Assembly (NCBI RefSeq): GCF_949820605.1 | Contig: NZ_CATKVU010000006.1 | Coordinates: 1,348,501-1,412,500 of the forward strand | Reading direction: 5' to 3' | From: Segatella copri | GTDB lineage: Bacteria; Bacteroidota; Bacteroidia; Bacteroidales; Bacteroidaceae | Length of the DNA: 64,000 nucleotides | Shown: piece by piece, positions 56,796-64,000 of the stretch | Numbering within the stretch: the first letter of the stretch is position 1 | Layout: the number at the start of each line of letters is the position of its first letter | Made by a program: the position numbers and the translations under genes | The notes under the pieces: model-generated | What the model saw: only the letters and a program-made list of their open reading frames with translations | Told to the model about the DNA's origin: nothing | Database searches by the model: none

Positions 56796-57413
56796 TCATG
56801 CCCTGAGTTCATCGAGCTCGTAATCGCCTGTAGCGGACAAACGCTTGAATTCCTCATACAGATTAATGCAGCACCAGGCATCTGTAGCTGCATAGAGAGC
56901 CTGCGATTCCTTCAAATCGCTAGCCTCCCAATTGCTCAACCGTTGCGCCTTGCTGATTTTCTGGTGAAACAGGTTAGCATACAGTTTCTGCAGACTCATG
57001 TCTGCGATACCAAAGTTCTTTGCAACATCCTGCAACTCGATAAAGTAGCCAGCCTTAAAAGCAGCTCGCTTATGGAGCTGCAGCAAGTCATCGTGCCAGG
57101 AAAGTCCTACTTTTGGCACGGTGGTATCTTCGAGCAAGCGAATGATGGCAGGAGTCATGCCCGTATGATGCAGGCGGAAGAGATAACAAGTATCATGTGT
57201 ACTCACCTGCAACAACGAAACATGGTAAGCCTGACCACGCTTGAATGATGGACGCGTTTCTGTATCCACACCCAGTATATAATGGCTAAGTAGGTCATTA
57301 ACAGCCGTTTCTGTATCTTCAGGCTTGTCAACGACTACGATTTTGCCAGGAAACAAAACTCTTGGCAAATTCGTGATTGCCGCCTTGTCGAAACTAGTGA
57401 AAATAATCTTCAT
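56796..57413 (-). CDS. 3'-5' exonuclease, RNase D/DEDDy-like
   Basis: A 205-residue DEDD-family exonuclease. Seen: motif I GVDTETRPSF (DTE), motif II SWHDDLLQL, and motif III ALYAATDAWCCINLYEEF (Y-x3-D). There is no HRDC domain, unlike E. coli RNase D. It could act on RNA or DNA ends. It is the first gene of the minus-strand group and divergent from ftsK; a TAATTTTG box on the minus strand at 57439-57446 may be its promoter. Confidence 0.88.
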   Translation of the reverse strand: MKIIFTSFDKAAITNLPRVLFPGKIVVVDKPEDTETAVNDLLSHYILGVDTETRPSFKRGQAYHVSLLQVSTHDTCYLFRLHHTGMTPAIIRLLEDTTVPKVGLSWHDDLLQLHKRAAFKAGYFIELQDVAKNFGIADMSLQKLYANLFHQKISKAQRLSNWEASDLKESQALYAATDAWCCINLYEEFKRLSATGDYELDELRA

Positions 57414-57469
57414 TATGCTTTTTATTCTTTACAAGTTGCAAAATTAGAAAAAAAAGATGAGAAAAAGAA

Positions 57470-57499
57470 TTGTTTTCTCAATTATTTTCGCTAATTTTG
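57470..57499 (+). promoter_or_regulatory. ftsK promoter
   Basis: TTG at 57470-57472, a 19-nt spacer and TAATTTTG at 57492-57499. It rules out the upstream ATG at 57470 as the ftsK start. Confidence 0.65.
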
Positions 57500-57526
57500 C
57501 AGATAAATTATTCAAAAATATATAAA

Positions 57527-60154
57527 ATGGCTAAAAAAAGAACTGAAAAAAAGACCAAAACCTTTAGCGAAGCTATTGGTTTACAGTATATTTTCAACAA
57601 TACTATCACCGACTTTTTCATAGGATTAGCCTTGGTAGTCATTGCTGTGGTTATCATCATCGCTATGATCTCCTTTCTCAACACAGGAGCCAATGACCAG
57701 AGTTTGCTCGAAAATCTTAAGCCGGGCGAATGGACCAACACGGAAAAACAGTTTCAGAACTACTGCGGATCCTGGGGAGCCATTGTATCCTATTGGCTCA
57801 TTGCCATCAATTTCGGATTTCCAGCCTTCATGCTCCCATTCTTTGTTATTATGGTAGGATTGCAGATGATGCATGCCTACAAGCTGAACCTGTGGAAATG
57901 GTTCTTCTGCATGATTGTGGTCATGCTATGGATGTCGGTAACCTTTGCCAAGTTCATCGCACCTATCATGCCAAGCCTCATATTCAATCCGGGCGGAAAG
58001 CACGGACTCTTTGTCGTGCAGAATCTAGAGAACATCATGGGTCCTCCAGGACTTACGGCCATTCTTTTCTTCGTGGCGGTAGCATTCCTCACCTATCTCA
58101 CCACTGAAACCATTACGGTAATCAGAAAAGCACTCAACCCTATCGGTTATATATCAAATAAGGTGAAATTTGAGATTACTAACCATGGAAAGAACAGGAA
58201 AGATACGGAAGCTATCGACGAGGCATACGCCAACGCAGCATATGGTGCTGGCACAGAGGATGAGAAAGAAGAATATAAGGAAGAAGAACCTGCCAAAGTC
58301 ATCGACCTGAATCTGGATCCGGACCAGACTTTCGCAAACCCAGACATACCTTCTACGTCTGTTGAGCCAGAGGCAGACAGACAGGAAGCTACAGGAACAG
58401 AAAGTGATACAGAAAAAGATGAAACCATCGCTATAGCCAACGGCACGCAGAACAAGAATATGTCACTCATTGCACGTCAGCGCGAATTCCGTACAAAACG
58501 GGCTGAACAGGAAGCATTGGAAAAGCAAGCTGCCGAGGCTGCTGCAGCTTCTGAGCATATAGGTATGGACATCTCTGTAGCCACAGCCGACGAGAAGGCT
58601 ACAGGCAACACCTTGAGCAATGCAGAAGTACTGAATACTCCGATCAATCCGAAGGAGCCGTTCACCAGATATAAATATCCGGTACTCAACCTTCTGAAGA
58701 AGTATGAGGATGACGGCGTATCCATCGATGAGGAAGAGCAGCGCGCCAACAAAAACCGCATCATCGAGGTGCTGGGCAACTTTGGCGTACAGATCAAAAC
58801 CATCCGTGCTACGGTTGGTCCTACCATCACACTCTACGAAATCCAGCCTGCAGAAGGCGTACGTATCTCTAAGATCAAGAATCTGGAAGATGACATCGCC
58901 TTGAGTCTGGCAGCTCTCGGCATCCGTATCATCGCTCCTATCCCAGGTAAGGGAACCATCGGTATTGAGGTACCTAACGCAAAGGCGAACATCGTTAGTA
59001 TGGAAAGTACTTTAAACTCAAAGAAATTCCAAGAAACCAAGATGGAGTTACCTATCGCTTTGGGTAAGACCATTACCAACGAAGTGTTTATGGTTGATTT
59101 GGCAAAGATTCCTCACCTGCTTGTTGCGGGTGCTACCGGACAGGGTAAATCTGTAGGTTTGAATGCCATCATCACCTCTTTATTATACAAGAAACATCCA
59201 AACGAACTCAAACTGGTTCTCATCGACCCTAAGAAGGTAGAGTTCAGCGTCTACTCCCGTATTGCCAATAAGTTTATGGCTGCGGTTCCTGACGAGGAAG
59301 AACCTATCATAACCGATGTAACCAAGGTGGTTAGAACCCTGAACAGTCTGTGTGTACTGATGGATAGCCGTTACGACTTGCTCAAAAAGGCAGGAGCCCG
59401 TAACATAAAAGAATACAACCAGAAGTATATCAACCACAAGTTGAAGTTGACTGATGGACATGAGTATATGCCATACATCGTGGTGATTATAGATGAGTTC
59501 GGTGATCTGATCATGACAGCCGGCAAGGAAGTAGAACTTCCTATCGCCCGTATCGCCCAGCTGGCACGTGCCGTGGGTATCCACATGATTATTGCCACCC
59601 AGCGTCCTACAACCAGCATCATCACGGGTAATATCAAGGCTAACTTCCCTGGCCGTATCGCCTTTAAGGTTACATCTGCCATCGACTCAAAGACCATTCT
59701 TGACCGTACAGGAGCCAACCAGCTGATTGGTCGTGGTGATATGCTCTATCTCTGCGGCAACGAACCTGTACGTGTACAGTGCGCCTTTGTTGATACACCT
59801 GAAATCGAGCGCATCAACGAGTATATCTGCGAACAGCCTGGTCCTATCGAACCTATGGAGTTGCCAGAACCAGCTAATGATGAAGGAAGCGCAGGTGGAA
59901 GCGGCAGCATCAGTGCCCGCGAACTGGATCCGTTCTTCGAAGAGGCAGCCCATGCGATTGTTCTTTCGCAGCAGGGTTCTACCAGCATGATCCAGCGCCG
60001 GTTCAGTATCGGCTATAACCGTGCAGGACGACTGATGGACCAGATGGAAGCTGCAGGCATTGTAGGTGCAGCACAGGGCAGCAAGCCTCGTGAGGTACTG
60101 ATACAGGATGAAAACCAGCTTAATAATCTGTTAATGGCACTTCGAAACTCTTAA
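57527..60154 (+). CDS. ftsK: DNA translocase FtsK
   Basis: A septum-located motor that moves chromosome termini during division. It has 875 residues from the start at 57527 (MAKKRTEKKT). Four or so membrane helices lie in the first 200 residues, then an acidic low-complexity linker (about 205-330), the alpha/beta motor with Walker A VAGATGQGKSVGLN and Walker B VVIIDEFGDLIM, TQRPTTSIITG, and a C-terminal winged-helix gamma domain (VLSQQGSTSMIQRRFSIGYNRAGRLMDQMEAAGIV) that reads orienting DNA sequences. Confidence 0.97.
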   Translation: MAKKRTEKKTKTFSEAIGLQYIFNNTITDFFIGLALVVIAVVIIIAMISFLNTGANDQSLLENLKPGEWTNTEKQFQNYCGSWGAIVSYWLIAINFGFPAFMLPFFVIMVGLQMMHAYKLNLWKWFFCMIVVMLWMSVTFAKFIAPIMPSLIFNPGGKHGLFVVQNLENIMGPPGLTAILFFVAVAFLTYLTTETITVIRKALNPIGYISNKVKFEITNHGKNRKDTEAIDEAYANAAYGAGTEDEKEEYKEEEPAKVIDLNLDPDQTFANPDIPSTSVEPEADRQEATGTESDTEKDETIAIANGTQNKNMSLIARQREFRTKRAEQEALEKQAAEAAAASEHIGMDISVATADEKATGNTLSNAEVLNTPINPKEPFTRYKYPVLNLLKKYEDDGVSIDEEEQRANKNRIIEVLGNFGVQIKTIRATVGPTITLYEIQPAEGVRISKIKNLEDDIALSLAALGIRIIAPIPGKGTIGIEVPNAKANIVSMESTLNSKKFQETKMELPIALGKTITNEVFMVDLAKIPHLLVAGATGQGKSVGLNAIITSLLYKKHPNELKLVLIDPKKVEFSVYSRIANKFMAAVPDEEEPIITDVTKVVRTLNSLCVLMDSRYDLLKKAGARNIKEYNQKYINHKLKLTDGHEYMPYIVVIIDEFGDLIMTAGKEVELPIARIAQLARAVGIHMIIATQRPTTSIITGNIKANFPGRIAFKVTSAIDSKTILDRTGANQLIGRGDMLYLCGNEPVRVQCAFVDTPEIERINEYICEQPGPIEPMELPEPANDEGSAGGSGSISARELDPFFEEAAHAIVLSQQGSTSMIQRRFSIGYNRAGRLMDQMEAAGIVGAAQGSKPREVLIQDENQLNNLLMALRNS

Positions 60155-60220
60155 TTTTAGTAAAGAACTAAGGGTATGAAAGAAGATAATATTGGAAAAG
60201 GTTAAATTATTAAACCCTGA

Positions 60221-60262
60221 AGCCGTTAAAACGTCTAAGAGAGAAAAGACGTTTTTACGGCT
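60221..60262 (+). terminator. Stem-loop after ftsK
   Basis: AGCCGTTAAAACGTCT and AGACGTTTTTACGGCT pair at 15 of 16 positions. The following T-run is weak (TTTATGA), so termination may be partial and the LolA-like gene may be partly co-transcribed. Confidence 0.65.
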
Positions 60263-60332
60263 TTATGATAAAGTATGAAATTTTAGAAGATATAATATAA
60301 CATAGAATTTTAAAAGAAAGGAAAAGATAAAA

Positions 60333-60932
60333 ATGAAAAAGATTTTAGCATTGGCTTTCGTTGCAATGATGAGCATCGGAGCCATGGCGCAGACTGCGCA
60401 ACAGGTACTTGATAAGACCGCTGCCGTTATTGGCAACAAAGGTGGAGCTAGCGCCAACTTCAAGATGAGCAGTTCTAAGTATGGATCAGCAAGCGGCAGT
60501 ATTGCCATCAAAGGCAACAAGTTTAACGCCCGTACCCCGCAAGCCATCGTCTGGTTCAACGGCAAGACCCAGTGGACTTATCTAAAGAAAACCAACGAGG
60601 TGAATGTCAGCAACCCTACACAGGCTCAGCAGATGTCCATGAACCCTTATACCTTTATTAATATATATAAGACAGGTTATAAGTCAACGCTCAATACAGC
60701 AGGCAGTAACTATGTAGTACATCTCGTTGCCGATAACCAGAAACGTTCTGTAGCCGAAATGTATATCACCATCAACAAAAAGACACATATTCCATCAGTT
60801 GTCAAGATGCGACAGGGCAATACCTGGAGTACCATCACGGTAAGTAACTTCAGAGCCAAGAGTGTTTCTAACAGCACATTCAATTTCAACAGCAAGGAAT
60901 GTCCAGGAGCTGAAGTCATCGACCTGAGATAA
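60333..60932 (+). CDS. LolA-like outer-membrane lipoprotein carrier
   Basis: A periplasmic protein of 199 residues with a signal peptide (MKKILALAFVAMMSIGAMAQ). The half-barrel pattern (NFKMSSSKYGSASGSIAIKGNKF, WFNGKTQWTYLKKTNEVNVSNP) matches the LolA family of Bacteroidetes, in which the carrier often follows ftsK. It would shuttle lipoproteins to the outer membrane. It lies about 180 bp after ftsK. Confidence 0.85.
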   Translation: MKKILALAFVAMMSIGAMAQTAQQVLDKTAAVIGNKGGASANFKMSSSKYGSASGSIAIKGNKFNARTPQAIVWFNGKTQWTYLKKTNEVNVSNPTQAQQMSMNPYTFINIYKTGYKSTLNTAGSNYVVHLVADNQKRSVAEMYITINKKTHIPSVVKMRQGNTWSTITVSNFRAKSVSNSTFNFNSKECPGAEVIDLR

Positions 60933-60967
60933 TCGCCTGAAATATCGTATAAAGTTTATTTTCAAAT

Positions 60968-61016
60968 AAGATTCCCCGCCACAACACTCCGGTAGCGTGA
61001 CGGGGAATTACTTTTT
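60968..61016 (+). terminator. Terminator after the LolA-like gene
   Basis: ATTCCCCG and CGGGGAAT form a strong stem, with additional inner pairing (CCA/TGA region), followed by TACTTTTT. Confidence 0.85.
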
Positions 61017-61145
61017 CCAAAAGGGTTCTAGTATCAATAATTTCCAAAAGCAAATCATAGACTCTACCTTTTTAATACAACAAATCTTAAAACAACTATG
61101 CAATTGTAAAATATTCAAAAATACTTTGGAATTTTTGCAAAAACA

Positions 61146-61177
61146 TTTGGCGGATACAAAAGAATTGCTTATCTTTG
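61146..61177 (+). promoter_or_regulatory. Promoter of the fur-family gene
   Basis: TTTG at 61146-61149, a 20-nt spacer and TATCTTTG at 61170-61177, ending 28 nt before the ATG. Confidence 0.75.
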
Positions 61178-61205
61178 CATCAACAAAATATAAAAACAAG
61201 TAATT

Positions 61206-61655
61206 ATGAAGCAGACAGAAGCCTATCAAAGACTCGTGGAAAAAGGTATCCGACCATCACTCCAGCGCATTGCCATTATGGATTGGCTCATCAAGCATCC
61301 CACTCATCCAACTATCGAGGATGTGTACAAAGGATTAGCCGACAGCATTCCAACATTGAGCAAGACAACTGTTTACAACACACTCAGAATGTTGAGTGAG
61401 CACAATGCAGCTCAGATGATCACAATCGATGAACATCGCGTATGTTATGATGGAAATATTAAAAGCCACGTTCACTTCTATTGCAGGAATTGTGGCAAGG
61501 TAATTGACTTTTTCGGCGAACCTGCTCCAACAGTGGAACCAGGAAAGGAAATTGAAGGAAACATCGTATTGGAAGAACAGCTCTACTACAGAGGAATCTG
61601 TGCAGAATGCGCTAAAAAAGGCGTAAAGTCACCTCTCACAGAGACTGTTCACTAA
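61206..61655 (+). CDS. Fur-family regulator, PerR-like
   Basis: A metal-dependent repressor of 149 residues. The winged-helix part (residues about 10-85, GIRPSLQRIAIMDWLIKH and LSKTTVYNTLRML) is followed by a dimer domain with HVHFYCRNCGKVIDFF and CAECAKKG, two CXXC pairs forming a structural zinc site. It is directly upstream of rubrerythrin with a 45-bp gap, and PerR-type control of rubrerythrin is common in anaerobes, so a peroxide sensor is more likely than an iron-only Fur. Confidence 0.9.
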   Translation: MKQTEAYQRLVEKGIRPSLQRIAIMDWLIKHPTHPTIEDVYKGLADSIPTLSKTTVYNTLRMLSEHNAAQMITIDEHRVCYDGNIKSHVHFYCRNCGKVIDFFGEPAPTVEPGKEIEGNIVLEEQLYYRGICAECAKKGVKSPLTETVH

Positions 61656-61700
61656 TTAAAAAAACAATAATTATACAACAACATTTAAAACAAAAGCATT

Positions 61701-62261
61701 ATGAAGAAAAAGTTTATTTGCACCGTTTGCGGTTACATTTACGAAGGTACAGAAGCACCAGAGAAGTGCCCTATCTGCAAGGCTCCAGCCAGCAAGTTCA
61801 AAGAGATGGAAGATGCAGTAGATGACGATATGACATTTGCTACCGTTCACGTTCTCGGTCAGGCATTTAAAGATGGCGTTAATGAAGACGTTATCAAGGG
61901 TTTGAAGGACCATTTCAATGGTGAGTGTGGCGAGGTAGGTATGTATCTTGCTATGGCACGTCAGGCAGATCGTGAAGGCTATCCTGAAATTGCAGAGGCT
62001 TACAAACGTTATGCCTATGAGGAGGCAGATCACGCTTCTCGTTTTGCAGAACTTCTCGGTGAGGTTTTGGGTGATACCAAGAGCAATCTCGAGGCTCGTA
62101 TTGCAGCAGAGAAGGGTGCTTGTGAGGATAAGTTCCGCATTGCCAAGCTTGCTAAGGAGCAGGGTTCAGATGCTATCCACGATACCGTTCATGAGATGGC
62201 TAAGGATGAAGCCCGCCACTGTGCAGGTTTTGCAGGTCTCTACAAGAGATACTTCAAGTAA
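61701..62261 (+). CDS. Rubrerythrin with N-terminal rubredoxin domain
   Basis: A peroxide-detoxifying non-haem iron protein of 186 residues. The rubredoxin domain comes first (Cys7, Cys10, Cys23, Cys26 in [10 protein letters not shown] and CPICKAP), followed by a ferritin-like four-helix diiron domain with EXXH-type motifs ([17 protein letters not shown] and [15 protein letters not shown]). This is the reversed arrangement of classical rubrerythrin. It is probably co-transcribed with the PerR-like regulator and protects against oxygen exposure. Confidence 0.95.
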   Translation: MKKKFICTVCGYIYEGTEAPEKCPICKAPASKFKEMEDAVDDDMTFATVHVLGQAFKDGVNEDVIKGLKDHFNGECGEVGMYLAMARQADREGYPEIAEAYKRYAYEEADHASRFAELLGEVLGDTKSNLEARIAAEKGACEDKFRIAKLAKEQGSDAIHDTVHEMAKDEARHCAGFAGLYKRYFK

Positions 62262-62329
62262 TAGATTTTTAATGACGTAACTTTAAAAATTATAATACGA
62301 TTATTTAGTATCGTAAGTCAAGAAAACAG

Positions 62330-62376
62330 GAAAGCCGATTCTTGTATAGTAATATACTTGAATCGGCTTTCTTTAT
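62330..62376 (+). terminator. Terminator of the perR-rubrerythrin unit
   Basis: GAAAGCCGATTC (62330-62341) and GAATCGGCTTTC (62360-62371) form a perfect 12-bp stem followed by TTTATG. Confidence 0.85.
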
Positions 62377-62464
62377 GCGATGATAAATATTGCTACTTTG
62401 TTTCAGGAACCAGGAACTTGTCTCCTGTTTGCTTAATAAGTTCCTTGGCTTATTTCTCAGGATA

Positions 62465-62689
62465 CCCAGAACGATCGGTATCTGTTACGAGGGCGGTTTG
62501 TCGCCGAGCGGTTGCATCTCTGATACCCGTACGCCAGCCCAGAAGGAGGCGATGAAGTTTCTCATCCTCCGCCTTCACCGTGAGTTTCGGGGCACCAAGA
62601 CCATTCAGAGTCATCGCGATTTGACGGGCATGCAGAAAGCCTGTCCCTGCTTCGATGCCACGAAGCTTCAGCCTCTGCTGACTTCATAG
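62465..62689 (+). pseudogene. Relic of an N-acetylmuramoyl-L-alanine amidase gene
   Basis: The frame reads TIGICYEGGLSPSGCISDTR, then TPAQKEAMKFLILRLHREF and SHRDLTGMQKACPCFDATK before a stop at 62687. These are the conserved C-terminal parts of Amidase_2-type enzymes (the HRDL zinc-ligand region and the CPCFDA end). The N-terminal half with the first zinc histidine is missing and the upstream sequence reads as unrelated. Such amidases usually sit in small phage- or capsule-associated clusters of Bacteroidetes, so this is a decayed remnant. Confidence 0.7.
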
Positions 62690-62712
62690 CATCCTCTATT
62701 AAGATACAAGTT

Positions 62713-62761
62713 CTCCCTATAAGTCAGGCGATAAATCGCCTGACTTATAGGGAGTTTTTTT
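62713..62761 (+). terminator. Very strong terminator after the amidase relic
   Basis: CTCCCTATAAGTCAGGCGAT (62713-62732) and its perfect inverse (62735-62754) form a 20-bp stem with a two-base loop, followed by seven T residues. The stretch from here to 63132 holds no supported gene. Confidence 0.9.
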
Positions 62762-63108
62762 GTTTTGAAAGTTATTACCTTACTCAGCCTCCCGGTCTTT
62801 CAGACGAGAATTTAAAACTATATATCATGTTCCTTATTGGATTCGAACAATAGCTGAAAGAATGCCTGTTGATGCAGAAATGCCATTTATTATCAGAAAG
62901 ATCATAATTATAAGCACCTTCGCCCTTAACTCCTTCAATCTTTATAGTGTCGATTACTCCCTTTTCCATGTCATCACTTACTGAGAGATCATCCGGAGCG
63001 GAAAAGAGGGATGGGATGATATGCAGAAAAGTGAGAAGCAATATTTACATAAGGCTACTGTATAGAAGAACTTCATTAGATGTTTTTCTGAAAAAACTCA
63101 TTATTTTT

Positions 63109-63140
63109 CTTGGAGATTTCTGAGAAAAATCGTAAATTTG
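63109..63140 (+). promoter_or_regulatory. Promoter of the Rpn/PDDEXK nuclease gene
   Basis: CTTG near 63109-63112, a 20-nt spacer and TAAATTTG at 63133-63140. Confidence 0.65.
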
Positions 63141-63172
63141 CCCTCAGATATCAATTATCTCACTATTTTGCC

Positions 63173-64000
63173 ATGGGTAAATATATTAACCCCTTCACCG
63201 ATTGGGGCTTCAAACGCCTCTTCGGACAAGAATTCAGCAAGGACTTGCTGATTAGTTTCTTGAATGACTTGTTGGTTGACGAAATGCATATCAGGGATGT
63301 CACCTTCAAGGATAAAGAGCAACTGGCAGATTCAAAAGATTTGCGTGGTTGCATCTTTGATATTTATTGTGAAACCGATAATGGAAATCATTTCATTGTC
63401 GAGATGCAGAACAGATGGGTGCCATTTTTATCAATCGCTCCATCTATTATGCCAGCAAGGCTATTGTCGGGCAGCGTAAAAAAACAATAGAGCAGAAACC
63501 TGCTCTCTATCACCTGATGCCCGTCTATGTAGTCTGCCTGATGAACTTCATGCCAAAGGACAATTCGGTGACGAAATTCAGAACCGATGTTGGTCTGTAT
63601 GAAAAAGGAAGTCAAGATGTCTTTTCCGACAATCTTCACTTCATCTACTTATCTCTTCCTTTCTTTGACAAGAAGGCAGAAGAATGTGAAAGTGATTTTG
63701 ACAAATGGATTTATGTATTAAAGCATATGGAAGCATTAGAGAGAATGCCGTTTACGGCACAGAAGAAGATTTTCAAGCGACTTGCTGAACTGGCGGATTC
63801 CCGCTGCCTGAGTCAGGAGGAGCAAGAGAAATATGATGAGAGCTTGAAGGCTGCCGATGATTACTATGGCGTCTTAATGAGCTATTACATGAATGGAATT
63901 GATGAAGGTGTTGCAAAAGGTGAAGCCAAAGGTCTTGCCAATGGACGAGCTGAAGGACGAGCCGAAGGACGAGCTGAAGGATTAGCTGAGGGTGAAAACA
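63173..64000 (+). pseudogene. Rpn/PD-(D/E)XK nuclease family protein, frameshifted, 3' end outside window
   Basis: Starts MGKYINPFTDWGFKRLFGQE at 63173, after a promoter box at 63133-63140. The nuclease core (GCIFDIYCETDNGNHFIVEMQ) is followed by a break. In frame the sequence stops at 63488, but shifting by one base after the T5 run at 63425-63429 restores the family sequence (NRSIYYASKAIVGQ, then ALYHLMPVYVVCLMNF) to the window end. One missing T explains it. The C-terminal tail is a run of 12-bp repeats encoding (A/R)-E-G-R/A units, typical of this family. Such proteins are multicopy recombination-promoting nucleases or transposase-like proteins in Bacteroidetes. A sequencing error or slippage in the T-run is also possible. 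Confidence 0.82.
63942..63990 (+). repeat. 12-bp coding repeat in the nuclease tail
   Basis: GACGAGCTGAAG and close variants repeat about four times, encoding repeated RAEG units. It continues to the window edge and is prone to length change by slippage. Confidence 0.7.

Noticed and set aside
62784..63041. An 85-codon minus-strand frame (MLLTFLHIIPSLFSA...)
   Set aside because: No promoter or family resemblance was found, and it lies in a decayed region; it could be a relic but cannot be supported.

Overview
The window looks like the chromosome of a gut-type Prevotella/Segatella (Bacteroidales; inferred, no 16S is present). The evidence is the Bacteroidetes promoter grammar (a TTTG element 19-20 nt upstream of TAnnTTTG) before many genes, the lack of obvious Shine-Dalgarno sequences, Bacteroidetes-style gene neighbourhoods (NUDIX-type AraR, ClpC, reverse rubrerythrin), and protein sequences that read as Prevotella/Bacteroides orthologues.

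Layout. (1) 1-15323, plus strand: galactose/arabinose/pentose block. The 3' part of galK, an IS1182-type insertion sequence, a galM lipoprotein, an SSS sugar symporter, the NUDIX regulator AraR, araD, araA, araB, a secreted GH51 arabinofuranosidase, transketolase and rpiB. Together they free L-arabinose from glycans, import it, convert it to D-xylulose-5-P and feed the pentose phosphate pathway. (2) 15422-16680: two small genes and a structured non-coding stretch with a gene relic and 22-bp tandem repeats. (3) 16715-23917: a TPR protein and gyrA (minus), a divergent clpC, and two tRNA genes (Thr-CGT, Gly-CCC). gyrA has Phe at the main quinolone-resistance position. (4) 24047-41369: an AT-rich surface polysaccharide locus with an SLBB exporter, Wzz, Wzx, Wzy, four glycosyltransferases, WecA-like and PglC-like initiating enzymes and a sugar aminotransferase. 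It is interrupted by a truncated AAA-ATPase gene with a MITE-like inverted repeat, a DUF3800 gene, and a 1.27-kb gene-poor stretch with another 22-bp tandem array and a long hairpin. (5) 41366-43646, minus: an outer-membrane protein, a metallophosphoesterase lipoprotein and a TPR protein. (6) 43849-50507, minus: the leucine operon leuA-leuC-leuD-citramalate/isopropylmalate synthase-like-leuB. It is preceded by a 28-codon Leu/Ile/Val-rich leader peptide with a terminator/antiterminator, and a 21-bp tandem array lies before leuB. (7) 50644-57413, minus: dnaB, a large unknown protein, a solute-binding lipoprotein, an RlmI-like methyltransferase and a 3'-5' exonuclease, divergent from ftsK. (8) 57527-62261, plus: ftsK, a LolA-like protein, a Fur/PerR regulator and rubrerythrin. 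(9) 62262-64000: an amidase relic, a strong terminator and a frameshifted Rpn/PDDEXK nuclease gene that runs off the window.

The most interesting observations are the branched-chain amino acid attenuator of the leu operon, three unrelated-sequence tandem arrays that share a 21-22-bp period, the GyrA Phe substitution, the 114-bp inverted repeat beside the truncated ATPase gene, and a family of purine-rich stem-loops in the gaps of the arabinose operon.
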